A stretch of 64,000 nt of DNA. Source: JALELF01 sp964473455 (GTDB lineage: Bacteria > Bacillota_I > Bacilli_A > RF39 > UBA660). Both the position numbers and the translations under genes were made by a program. This document shows positions 33,880-41,298 of the stretch, piece by piece. Location of the stretch: positions 75,997-139,996 of the forward strand of contig CAYYQX010000002.1 in NCBI GenBank assembly GCA_964473455.1, written 5' to 3'. Every line of letters begins with the position of its first letter. Position 1 is the first letter of the stretch. The notes beneath the pieces are model-generated. The model made no database searches and had not been told where the DNA came from. It saw only the letters and a list, made by a program, of their open reading frames with translations.

Positions 33880-34565
33880 TTTTTTCTCCCTTTGTTTATT
33901 AATTTTTCTACTATGTCATATATTTCATCAAATAGTTCTTCTTTTGTCTTTCTCTCACCATTTTTTAAACACTCAACTGTTATATAGTTGTGCATGTCAG
34001 CTATTTCTAAATAAGCTTCTTCTGCGTTTTTAAGATGTGTCATAGATGATTCGTGCTCGTCTGATGATTCTGTTCTTACTTCTAAAGCTTTTGTAGAATA
34101 TTGATATGGCAAATGTAAGAATATTGTATGATCGGCTTTTTGTAGCCCTAAAATATCATATTCAAGCATTTCTAATTTTTTATATAAATTGTTTCTTTCA
34201 ATTTTATCGGTTATTTTTCCACCTTGGTGAGCGGTATTAGAGTCTGTATATCTATCTAAAATAACAACATATCCTTCATTTAAGTGTTGTTTTATTTCAT
34301 TCATATGATATCTTCTATCTGCGGCAAAATAAAGAGATGCGACAAGTGGATCAACGTTTGCTGCACCTTCACTAAACCAACCTAAACAAATATCTTTTTT
34401 GCCTAAATATGGTCCACCTACTATTCTTCCGGTTGGTGTATGGTACATTGGAAAAGAAAAGTAAATTGCTTTAATATTGTTATTATTTAGCCTATTTACT
34501 AATTCTTTGGCTTGTGTTTCTTTGCCAGAACTGTCTGTTCCTTCAATTACTATTAATTTACTCAT
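33876..34565 (-). CDS. tmk: Thymidylate kinase (dTMP kinase)
   Basis: Phosphorylates dTMP to dTDP. The P-loop reads IEGTDSSGKETQAKEL at about 6-21. The DRY-type motif VVILDRYTDSNTAHQGG is near 105. The LID region contains an acidic serine-rich segment (RTESSDEHESS). The 229-residue form has an insertion (GGPYLGKKDICLGWF) after the substrate-binding segment that is not in the shorter E. coli form; I have seen this form in Bacillota. It lies between thyX and dcd with a 4-nt overlap. Confidence 0.9.
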   Translation of the reverse strand: MSKLIVIEGTDSSGKETQAKELVNRLNNNNIKAIYFSFPMYHTPTGRIVGGPYLGKKDICLGWFSEGAANVDPLVASLYFAADRRYHMNEIKQHLNEGYVVILDRYTDSNTAHQGGKITDKIERNNLYKKLEMLEYDILGLQKADHTIFLHLPYQYSTKALEVRTESSDEHESSMTHLKNAEEAYLEIADMHNYITVECLKNGERKTKEELFDEIYDIVEKLINKGRKK

Positions 34566-34570
34566 AAAAA

Positions 34571-35773
34571 TTATACCTTTCTTGTTAATTGAACTCCTTC
34601 AGGAAAGTTGCAAGGTTGTGCACAGGTGTAATCATGAAAAGTACATCTGGCTCCACGAGAATGTGCTAATGCGTCTTGAAAGAGTGGATGATTCATTAGT
34701 TTTAATGCGTCCCTATATTTTTCCAAAGTTGCTTTTGTCTGAAACATTATTTCTTGTTGAGCAGCCGAACATAATCTCTCCTTAGCTTTTAATATAAATT
34801 TATCATATGTTCCACATTCATTTATAGCTATAAGTTTCCCTTGCGGATGAATATCCCCAATAGATTCAATATCATCTAACCACTCATACATCAAAAGGTC
34901 CTCATCAAATAATATAGGTGGTATAAAAAATTCTTTTTTTTCTAAAAGATGCATACTATATTCAAGTGTTCTGTGTCTATGGGCCTGAGCAAGTTGAGCA
35001 AATGTTCCTTTATAATTTGTAGAATATGATGTTCCAAAGTATTCTTCTACATCTTTATCTGAAAAAATAGATAAACTTCTGTCTTTTCTATTCGACATAG
35101 CTCTTTCATCTAACAAATTAAGTCCTTCTAAACAGCTAATGAATTGTTCAAAAGAATGACACAACCTTGTATTAAAAGAGATTTTGCTTTGCTTGTTTTC
35201 TTCTATATATTTTTTCATGAATGACACTATTCTATTTAATTGTATCCAAGGAATAGTATGTATCATCTTTGTTGAAGCAAAAACCGTTACTAAATACCTT
35301 GCGTTTTCTTGGGCAAGTTTTTCAATCTTTTTTTCGTTATGAATATTTCCATATTTTTGATTTATTTTCCATTTAAAAATCTCAATCCATTTGCCATATA
35401 GTTGACCTTCTACAGCCGTAATATTTGAATCCGTTGCTGGATCTATTTTTGTGTATCTTGCTGATTTTTCGCTTGTGGCACATTGTCTTTCATTATTAAG
35501 AACCATTGCTAAAATCTTTGGAATATTCACTATTTCCATTCCAATATTTATATGTTCGTATGGCGTTGCATGTTCTGCACCCAATGTAAATTTTATTCTA
35601 TTTTGAGTTTTTACTATATCTTCGTTTTTAAGTTTCTCCCATCCTTCAGGTTCATAGCATTCTCCAGCTAACTGTGCACTATAATTAATAGCCTTGTCTT
35701 TGTTAAACGTTCCGTCTTCATTTAAAAAAGGGGTATGTGGTAGTAGTGTAATAGACATTTTGCTTTCTTCCAT
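34571..35773 (-). CDS. thyX: Flavin-dependent thymidylate synthase (ThyX family), long form
   Basis: Makes dTMP from dUMP using methylene-tetrahydrofolate and FAD. The start is at 35773 with GGAGG upstream. Two halves are visible: the first has the ThyX-type block NERQCATSEKSARY (about 94-107), and the second has QAHRHRTLEYSMH (about 275), which recalls the RHR part of the canonical RHRxxSxNExSxRY motif. So the canonical motif looks split between two half-domains in a protein of 400 residues, twice the usual length. Position in an operon with tmk and dcd, and the folate genes glyA and folD in the same window, support the role. Confidence 0.8.
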   Translation of the reverse strand: MEESKMSITLLPHTPFLNEDGTFNKDKAINYSAQLAGECYEPEGWEKLKNEDIVKTQNRIKFTLGAEHATPYEHINIGMEIVNIPKILAMVLNNERQCATSEKSARYTKIDPATDSNITAVEGQLYGKWIEIFKWKINQKYGNIHNEKKIEKLAQENARYLVTVFASTKMIHTIPWIQLNRIVSFMKKYIEENKQSKISFNTRLCHSFEQFISCLEGLNLLDERAMSNRKDRSLSIFSDKDVEEYFGTSYSTNYKGTFAQLAQAHRHRTLEYSMHLLEKKEFFIPPILFDEDLLMYEWLDDIESIGDIHPQGKLIAINECGTYDKFILKAKERLCSAAQQEIMFQTKATLEKYRDALKLMNHPLFQDALAHSRGARCTFHDYTCAQPCNFPEGVQLTRKV

Positions 35774-35814
35774 TATTTCCTCCATTATTCCCCAATAAAT
35801 TCTTTTATAAAACT

Positions 35815-35843
35815 ATAATATCATTTTAACAACAGGTTTTCAA
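35815..35843 (-). promoter_or_regulatory. Promoter of thyX-tmk-dcd
   Basis: Minus strand: TTGAAA (35838-35843), 17 nt, TATTAT (35815-35820), with TGA just upstream of the -10. Confidence 0.7.
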
Positions 35844-35892
35844 TATCGGTCAAATGATTTGTTCCTTTTATTCTCTGTTTTTTAATTTTTTA

Positions 35893-36333
35893 TTATAAAC
35901 CTAATTTTTCTTTTACTATTTTGCCAATAAAACCCATATCTGCTTTTCCATTAAGTTTTTCTTTTGCCATAGCCATAACTCTACCCATATCTTGAATACC
36001 TTTTGGATTAATCTCATTGAATATTGCATCAATTTCTTTTCTTATTTCATCCTCAGTTAATTGTTTAGGCAAATATGCAGACAATATTTCGATTTCTTTA
36101 TTAGCTTTTTCTGTTAAGTCTTCTCTATTTCCTTTTTTAAATTCTTCAATTGTTTCTTTTAAAGTTTTAATTTGTTTTGATATTAAAGTTAATAACTCTG
36201 AATCACTTAACTCTTTTTTCTTTTCTATTTCTTCTAGTTGCATAGAGCCTTTTAGCATTCTAATAACTGATAGAGTTTCTTTGTTTTGACTCCTCATGGC
36301 TTCTTTTAAATCATTTAATATTTTTTCTCTCAT
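35893..36333 (-). CDS. GatB/YqeY-domain protein
   Basis: A 146-residue YqeY-type protein. The N-terminus (MREKILNDLKEAMRSQNKET) and the C-terminal part (DMGRVMAMAKEKLNGKADM) match the family, which resembles the tail domain of GatB that binds tRNA in amidotransferases. The standalone function is unclear. The ATG at 36333 has AAAGGA 6 nt upstream. It follows rpsU, the usual pairing in Bacilli. Confidence 0.88.
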   Translation of the reverse strand: MREKILNDLKEAMRSQNKETLSVIRMLKGSMQLEEIEKKKELSDSELLTLISKQIKTLKETIEEFKKGNREDLTEKANKEIEILSAYLPKQLTEDEIRKEIDAIFNEINPKGIQDMGRVMAMAKEKLNGKADMGFIGKIVKEKLGL

Positions 36334-36350
36334 AAATTTTCCTTTCAAAA

Positions 36351-36381
36351 AAAAGCTAATTAATATCTGTTATTAGCTTTT
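36351..36381 (-). terminator. Hairpin between rpsU and the YqeY gene
   Basis: AAAAGCTAAT / ATTAGCTTTT on the minus strand, followed by T-run; overlaps the rpsU stop. Likely a partial terminator. Confidence 0.65.
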
Positions 36382-36563
36382 TCTCTTTTACGACTATTTT
36401 TAATACCTTCTTTTTTTGCTTTTCTTCTTCTTACTCCAGGCTTCTCGTACCCTTCAGTTCTTTCACGAAGTTTTTTCAATGAGCCTTCTTTTGCTGATTT
36501 TTGTTTAAACATTTTAAGGGCGGATTCAAGTCCGTTTCTATCTCTTACTATAACCTTTGTCAC
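36360..36563 (-). CDS. rpsU: 30S ribosomal protein S21
   Basis: A 67-residue, strongly basic protein with the S21 pattern RDRNGLESALKMFKQKSAKEG, then RERTEGYEKPGVRRRKAKKEG (both shown shortened). It starts with GTG behind GGGAGG. S21 helps the 30S subunit initiate translation. It has its own strong promoter and is followed by the YqeY gene. Confidence 0.93.
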   Translation of the reverse strand: MTKVIVRDRNGLESALKMFKQKSAKEGSLKKLRERTEGYEKPGVRRRKAKKEGIKNSRKREKANNRY

Positions 36564-36593
36564 TATAATCCCTCCCTTCTGTTCTTCAGGTAC

Positions 36594-36622
36594 ATTATAT
36601 CACTAGAGAAAATGTATTTCAA
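36594..36622 (-). promoter_or_regulatory. Promoter of rpsU
   Basis: Minus strand: TTGAAA (36617-36622), 17 nt, TATAAT (36594-36599) preceded by TGA. Confidence 0.75.
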
Positions 36623-36704
36623 TAACAAATATTAAAATTCTTTAAATTTAAGTAATATTGAGCTCTATTATTCCTTCTTTCTTTATAAATTTATAGAAGT
36701 TTTA

Positions 36705-36730
36705 AAAAAAACAGCCAAAAGCTGTTTTTT
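36705..36730 (-). terminator. Terminator of the peptide-export cassette
   Basis: AAAAAACAGC, TTTT, GGCTGTTTTTT on the minus strand, directly at the stop of the third peptide gene. Confidence 0.85.
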
Positions 36731-36893
36731 AACACATTTTACCTTCTAATATGCCTCTAATATTAGTCCCCAGTTGTTCTCCTAGTTTAAATACAACATT
36801 AATTATTGTGACAAATAAAGGCATAAAAACAATTACAAATATTACTATTAATATTGTGAAGATAATTTTTTTATTTTTAACTAATAACTGCAT
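36729..36893 (-). CDS. Third small peptide: membrane-anchored homologue of the second peptide (possible immunity)
   Basis: A 54-residue frame overlapping the second peptide gene by 13 nt, with no clear ribosome binding site, so it depends on coupling. It starts with a basic stretch (MQLLVKNKK), has one strong membrane helix (about 10-35), and ends in a C-terminal part that matches the C-terminus of the second peptide: INxxxxLGxxLGxxIRxIxxxKxC, 11 identities in 26 positions. It has no double-glycine leader. Being last in the cassette, it could be an immunity protein that mimics the peptide in the membrane, or a leaderless third component. Function inferred from context only. Confidence 0.6.
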   Translation of the reverse strand: MQLLVKNKKIIFTILIVIFVIVFMPLFVTIINVVFKLGEQLGTNIRGILEGKMC

Positions 36894-37042
36894 AGTTTTT
36901 TGTCAAAAATTCTTCTTATTGCTGAACCAAGGCTTCTCCCTAATTCTAAAAGCGTATTTATACCTCTAGCAAAAGCATTTACTAATGTTGCAGATATACT
37001 AACACCGCCAACTATGCATATAAGTTCTTGTTTATTCATCAT
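36881..37042 (-). CDS. Double-glycine-leader peptide 2 (bacteriocin- or pheromone-like precursor)
   Basis: A 53-residue precursor with a perfect GGAGG site 5 nt before ATG-ATG. The leader MMNKQELICIVGG fits the ELxxIxGG consensus that C39 transporters cleave. The predicted mature peptide is 40 residues, with a basic amphipathic middle, a GxxxG motif (GRSLG) and a single cysteine near the end (KKLCSY). It lies 15 nt after the first peptide gene. The leader, the size and the neighbouring C39 transporter make export very likely; whether it kills or signals is not known. Confidence 0.8.
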   Translation of the reverse strand: MMNKQELICIVGGVSISATLVNAFARGINTLLELGRSLGSAIRRIFDKKLCSY

Positions 37043-37057
37043 ATTTTCCTCCTTCTA

Positions 37058-37189
37058 TTAATTACATTTTAATGGTCTTATAATACCGTCAATAACTCCA
37101 ATAAGGAAAGCAATTCCGGCCGCTATAATAATCCCAAATCCAAATCCCCCACCATGAATGTTTAAAAGTTCTGTTTTTTTTAATTCCAT
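37058..37189 (-). CDS. Double-glycine-leader peptide 1 (class II bacteriocin-like precursor)
   Basis: A 43-residue precursor starting with MELKKTELLNIHGG, a textbook double-glycine leader (ELxxIxGG). The mature part of about 29 residues is very hydrophobic and glycine-rich (GFGFGIIIAAG at its start), has a GxxxG motif (GVIDG) and ends with a basic, cysteine-containing tail (IRPLKCN). Such helices with GxxxG occur in two-peptide class IIb bacteriocins. The ATG lies inside the last codons of the accessory gene (10-nt overlap), so it is coupled to it. AAAGGAT lies 6-8 nt upstream. Confidence 0.8.
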   Translation of the reverse strand: MELKKTELLNIHGGGFGFGIIIAAGIAFLIGVIDGIIRPLKCN

Positions 37190-37572
37190 TTTTCTATCCT
37201 TTCTACATTTTTTTTGACTGTTTGATATATAGTTGTTTTACCTAAATTTACTTTTATGATTAAAATGCCTTTTTGATTTATATTTAACTTACAACTGTAA
37301 AAAATTTCAAAGTACTTATCATAATTATTATCAATGATAGGCGTTAAATTCATTTTTAAAAAATTACATTGACTCTGCTTTTCATCTATTATCAAATCAT
37401 TTGTCAAATGTTTTAAATTCTTTTCTTCGACTAATATTTTTAAATGTCCATCTACTACTTCGCCGTAGCACACAATATAATTATTGTACTCAAATAAAAA
37501 TATAATTAGAACTATTGACACAAATAATAACATTAAAAATATAATCCATTTATTAAAAATTTTATCTTGCAT
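37180..37572 (-). CDS. Small membrane accessory protein of the peptide exporter
   Basis: A 130-residue protein with one membrane helix at about 8-28 and a beta-rich domain outside. It overlaps the transporter gene by 11 nt and peptide gene 1 by 10 nt; GGAG precedes its ATG. Its place matches that of the HlyD/LcnD-type adaptor of lactic acid bacteria, but those are about 450 residues with a long coiled coil and lipoyl halves. Here only the anchor and a barrel-like part would remain, with three cysteines. It may be a minimal adaptor or an immunity protein. I cannot assign a family. Confidence 0.65.
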   Translation of the reverse strand: MQDKIFNKWIIFLMLLFVSIVLIIFLFEYNNYIVCYGEVVDGHLKILVEEKNLKHLTNDLIIDEKQSQCNFLKMNLTPIIDNNYDKYFEIFYSCKLNINQKGILIIKVNLGKTTIYQTVKKNVERIEKWN

Positions 37573-39622
37573 TATTTATCTCCATAATTTTCTTTCTTTC
37601 GAATTTTACAATCCTATCAAACAACTCTTTATTATTATTTCTATGAGAAACTATAATTATAGTTTTGTCATAAAATTTTTTAAACAGTTTTTCATAAATT
37701 TCTTTTTCTAATTTATAATCAACCTGATTAGTTGTCTCATCTAATAATAAGATATTAAATTTATTTATCAAGCTTCGGGCTAGAACAACTCTTTGCCTTT
37801 GCCCTCCCGATAAATTAAATCCATTTTCTTCAATAAGCATTTTAAGGCCTAATTTATCATCTATAAAATCTATATTACATATTTTAATTATTTCATTTAG
37901 TTCAACACTACTTATTTTTCTACCTAAAATAATATTATTGTATAATGTATCTGTAAATAAGTTTTCATTTTGCGATACATAAGTAATATTATTATTAATC
38001 GCTTCTTCAGTATAATCATTTATATCAATATTATCTATTAAAAGTTCACTTCTTTTGGTCTTGTAATATTTCTTTATTAGTTTTAATATTGTCGATTTTC
38101 CACATCCACTCTCGCCGAGTAATAAAACTTTTTCGCCTCTTTTTATATTTAAGCTGATCTTATCTAATGTATTATAATAATCATCATAAGAAAAAGAAAG
38201 ATTGTTAATATTTATATCTCCTTTGATATTTTCATTTATAAATCCTGTTTTTTCTTCACTGTAATACAAGTCTAAGATTCTTTCAATGGAAGCTTTAGCA
38301 TTTATTATATTGTTGTCTAAATCAATTATGTTCTTAATTGGCCCTAAGAAGTATATTATCAATGTATTAAAAGTAATTAGCGATCCAATTGTCATATTCT
38401 GATTTATGACTTCAATAACTCCTAAATATATAATCAATATAAAACAAAGATCATTTAATAAGTTTTTAAAAAAAGTCTGTGTGTTATAAATACTATTTAT
38501 TTTAAAAATATTTGTTAAAAGCTTTTCATATGTTTTCTTTAATTTTATTATGATGTTTTTCTCAATATTAAGTCCTTTTACTGTTTCAAAATGACTAATT
38601 GACTCTATCATGTAGGAAGTTGCTTCTCCTTTTGATTTTAATGCTTCTTGTATTTTCTTGTTTATAATTGGTCTAAATATCAATATTAATAATACATAAA
38701 GTATAAATGTTATTAGCGAGATCAAAAATAATTTTTGATTAATAAAATACAATATTATAAATGACGTTAAGACTAATATTGTATCTACAAACAGCGTTAG
38801 AGCAACTCTATTAATCATTGTCCGAACATTTTCTAAGTCACTTATTCTAGATATAATATCGCCAACACTTCTACTGGAATAATAGCGATAAAGAAGTTTA
38901 ATTATTCTAATAAGAGTTCCTATTGTTAAATCATAATCTATATTTTTATTAATAATATTTAATAGTTTTTCTCTTAAAAATTCAGTTATTAAATTAAAAA
39001 TATAAAAGTGGCCAAATATAATAAAAATAAGCAATAAATATTTTTGACTTAAATCTATATTATCTATCAAACTTTGCATATAAAAAGAGCATATAATTGA
39101 AAATATTGTTACAAAAATTGATAGCAAAATAATTTTTATTAGTTTCTTTTTGTATTGACTAATAAGTGAAAGACAAAAAGAAATTTTTGATTCGGTATTA
39201 ACATATTTTGGTAATTTTTTTGTTAGGGACATAGTTATTATTATTTTATTGAATATTTTTTCAAACTCAAAAAAGGATATTTTTTTTAATCTATCACTTG
39301 GATCACCAATTATTAAGTATTCTTTATTGAAATTTATTTCATATATAACAACATAGTGATAGTAAGAGTTTACTATTGTATGAGCTATACATGGGGTTTG
39401 TATTTCTTCAAATTTATTTATTCTTATTCCTTTGGCTTTAAAGTCAAAATACTTTAAAGTTTCTATTATATGATAGGCAGTTGTTCCGTTTTTATTTGTT
39501 TTTGACAATTCTTGCAACTCAACTTTACTAATGTTGCCATCAAAATACTTTATTATCATTAACAAACAAGCTACTCCACAATCCTTTTTTTCACTTTGTT
39601 TAACAAATGGATACTTTTTCAA
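37562..39622 (-). CDS. Peptide-processing ABC transporter with C39 peptidase domain (LanT/ComA/LcnC type)
   Basis: Cuts double-glycine leaders and exports the peptide. The start is the TTG at 39622, 7 nt after GAGGAGGTGA; an upstream frame extension runs back toward the rsmD terminator. C39 peptidase, residues 1 to about 130: catalytic C15 (KKDCGVACLL), H89 (SYYHYVVIYE) and D107 (IIGDPSD). Six membrane helices follow (about 160-430). The ATPase domain has Walker A LLGESGCGKST, signature LSGGQRQRVVLARSL, Walker B ILLLDETTNQ and the switch histidine in IIVSHR. All key residues are present, and 686 residues is normal. It is the first gene of the cassette. Confidence 0.93.
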   Translation of the reverse strand: MKKYPFVKQSEKKDCGVACLLMIIKYFDGNISKVELQELSKTNKNGTTAYHIIETLKYFDFKAKGIRINKFEEIQTPCIAHTIVNSYYHYVVIYEINFNKEYLIIGDPSDRLKKISFFEFEKIFNKIIITMSLTKKLPKYVNTESKISFCLSLISQYKKKLIKIILLSIFVTIFSIICSFYMQSLIDNIDLSQKYLLLIFIIFGHFYIFNLITEFLREKLLNIINKNIDYDLTIGTLIRIIKLLYRYYSSRSVGDIISRISDLENVRTMINRVALTLFVDTILVLTSFIILYFINQKLFLISLITFILYVLLILIFRPIINKKIQEALKSKGEATSYMIESISHFETVKGLNIEKNIIIKLKKTYEKLLTNIFKINSIYNTQTFFKNLLNDLCFILIIYLGVIEVINQNMTIGSLITFNTLIIYFLGPIKNIIDLDNNIINAKASIERILDLYYSEEKTGFINENIKGDININNLSFSYDDYYNTLDKISLNIKRGEKVLLLGESGCGKSTILKLIKKYYKTKRSELLIDNIDINDYTEEAINNNITYVSQNENLFTDTLYNNIILGRKISSVELNEIIKICNIDFIDDKLGLKMLIEENGFNLSGGQRQRVVLARSLINKFNILLLDETTNQVDYKLEKEIYEKLFKKFYDKTIIIVSHRNNNKELFDRIVKFERKKIMEINNAR

Positions 39623-39674
39623 ACAATTCACCTCCTCAGCTTTATTATTTGAAAAAGTAATAGAAAATCCTTTT

Positions 39675-39703
39675 AAAAAAAAGTATAAATTCAATTTATA
39701 CTT
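39675..39703 (-). terminator. Terminator of the com/rsmD unit
   Basis: AAGTATAAAT, 3-nt loop, ATTTATACTT on the minus strand, then T8. It separates rsmD from the peptide-export cassette. Confidence 0.8.
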
Positions 39704-40234
39704 TTATTTTTTCATTATTGTAATATATTTATTGCCATACTTCTTTGTTTTTAATTCTTGATACGAAAACTTTTCTATTTTATCATTTTCATATTCCAAT
39801 ACGACTACTCCATTTTGATTAACAATTTCATATATTAATTTTAAAACATTATTTAAGATTTTATCTTTATATGGTGGATCTAAAAAAACTAAATCAAATT
39901 TAATACTATTTTCTTTAAAGTAATTAATTGCTTTTTCATAGTCCATTAGTAGTGTAAAATATTCTTCCCCTGTTTTTAAGCTTGTAATATTTTTATTGAT
40001 TATTTCAATAGCCTTTGGATTGTTGTCAACAAAATAAGCCATATCGCATCCATTTGATATAGCTTCTAGCCCTAAGCTCCCGCTTCCAGCAAACAAATCT
40101 AAACAAGTTCCTTTAATATAATCTTGGATTGTTGCGAAAAGTGATTCTTTTACCCGGTCCATGGTTGGCCTTGTTCCTATAATATCTTCTCCAATAATTT
40201 TTTTACCTTTGTATTTACCACTAATTATTCTCAT
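39704..40234 (-). CDS. rsmD: 16S rRNA (guanine966-N2)-methyltransferase RsmD
   Basis: Methylates G966 of 16S rRNA. The start MRIISGKYKGKKI and RPTMDRVKESLFATI are family features; the SAM-binding motif is LDLFAGSGSLGLEA at about 44-57; the catalytic motif is LVFLDPPYK. The 176-residue length is normal. It is 16 nt after the DUF1016-type gene, with a GGGGGAG site. Confidence 0.94.
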   Translation of the reverse strand: MRIISGKYKGKKIIGEDIIGTRPTMDRVKESLFATIQDYIKGTCLDLFAGSGSLGLEAISNGCDMAYFVDNNPKAIEIINKNITSLKTGEEYFTLLMDYEKAINYFKENSIKFDLVFLDPPYKDKILNNVLKLIYEIVNQNGVVVLEYENDKIEKFSYQELKTKKYGNKYITIMKK

Positions 40235-40250
40235 ATAATCTCCCCCTTAA

Positions 40251-41111
40251 TTATAGCACTAATTCATATTCTCTTATAACAATTCTGTCATCTGAGCAAT
40301 ATTCTATTACATACTTATTATCTCTTTTACATATTATTATTCCTACCGTTTTGTTGTCCTCTATGCCTTTAACATTCCTATCAATGTAATTCATATAATT
40401 TTGTATTTGTCCAGTATGATTTGAATTTAATTCAGTTACTTTAAATTCTATAACTACGTAACATTTATAACTAATATTATATAAAAATAAATCTATATAA
40501 TTATATCTATCACCCATTTTAATTTTATATTCATTATCAATATAACAAAATCCTGTTCCAAGTTCTTTCATAAATGAAGATAAATCTTCTAATATTAATT
40601 TTTGTAATATTTTTTCAGATATATTTTCATAATTATGAGTATTCTTAATTAATATTGGGTTTTTTACAAAATCTACTACATTTTGTTCTTCATTGTTAAT
40701 TATTTTATATTTTGTGTTTTCATCTAGCCTTTCATATTCATTTAATTTTATTTTTTCTCTTAACTCTCTTACAGATAGGTTCTGATTGACTGATATACTT
40801 ATATAATAATTAATTTTATTAAAATCATCATTCCATATCAGTTCACAATAATGAGAATAAGATAATTTGTCCGACAGTGTCGGACATTTTGAAAACACAT
40901 CATAAAATCTTCTAAAATATCTTAATCTAGATTGTGTATATCCTTTTCCTAACTCATTTGTCAACTTTTTAGAGTAATCTTTAATTATTCCTTCACCATA
41001 ATGTTTACCAGCTTCACTAAGCATTTTGCCTACATTATAATAAATGTTCAAATCACTTTTATTTATTGAATAATTTTTAACTTTTCTATTTATCTCATTA
41101 TAATAATTCAT
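40251..41111 (-). CDS. DUF1016/YhcG-type PDDEXK nuclease
   Basis: A 286-residue protein with an N-terminal winged-helix-type DUF1016 domain (YYNVGKMLSEAGKHYGEGII, then GKGYTQSRLRYFRRFYDVF, both shown as parts) and a C-terminal PDDEXK nuclease-like domain with D in YNYIDLFLYN and the E-x-K pair in YVVIEFKVTEL. Family members such as YhcG are seen in mobile and defence-rich regions. AGGGGAAGAG precedes the ATG. Once the gap at 41144 is collapsed, it starts about 15 nt after comEC, so it sits inside the com unit, which is unusual. Confidence 0.82.
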   Translation of the reverse strand: MNYYNEINRKVKNYSINKSDLNIYYNVGKMLSEAGKHYGEGIIKDYSKKLTNELGKGYTQSRLRYFRRFYDVFSKCPTLSDKLSYSHYCELIWNDDFNKINYYISISVNQNLSVRELREKIKLNEYERLDENTKYKIINNEEQNVVDFVKNPILIKNTHNYENISEKILQKLILEDLSSFMKELGTGFCYIDNEYKIKMGDRYNYIDLFLYNISYKCYVVIEFKVTELNSNHTGQIQNYMNYIDRNVKGIEDNKTVGIIICKRDNKYVIEYCSDDRIVIREYELVL

Positions 41112-41143
41112 CTCTTCCCCTTCCTATGGACTACACGTTCTAA
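41089..41143 (+). repeat. 55-bp duplicate at gap edge, copy 1
   Basis: Identical to 41244-41298. The copies flank the 100-N gap, which is typical of contig ends that share one assembly k-mer and not of a real repeat. Confidence 0.9.
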
Positions 41144-41243
41144 NNNNNNNNNNNNNNNNNNNNNNNNNNNNNNNNNNNNNNNNNNNNNNNNNNNNNNNNN
41201 NNNNNNNNNNNNNNNNNNNNNNNNNNNNNNNNNNNNNNNNNNN
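41144..41243. other. Assembly gap of 100 N
   Basis: Exactly 100 N between identical 55-bp flanks; the real distance is probably negative, meaning the flanks are the same bases. Confidence 0.95.
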
Positions 41244-41298
41244 TTTATCTCATTATAATAATTCATCTCTTCCCCTTCCTATGGACTACACGTTCTAA
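41244..41298 (+). repeat. 55-bp duplicate at gap edge, copy 2
   Basis: Identical to 41089-41143; contains the comEC stop codon (41279-41281). Confidence 0.9.

Noticed and set aside
36751..36969. Plus-strand frame antisense to peptides 2 and 3
   Set aside because: No ribosome binding site, and the minus-strand frames have leaders and sites that make sense.
40251..41143. Truncated or duplicated nuclease gene at the gap
   Set aside because: The repeat before and after the gap is an exact k-mer-length overlap of contig ends, not a gene duplication; the gene itself is complete.
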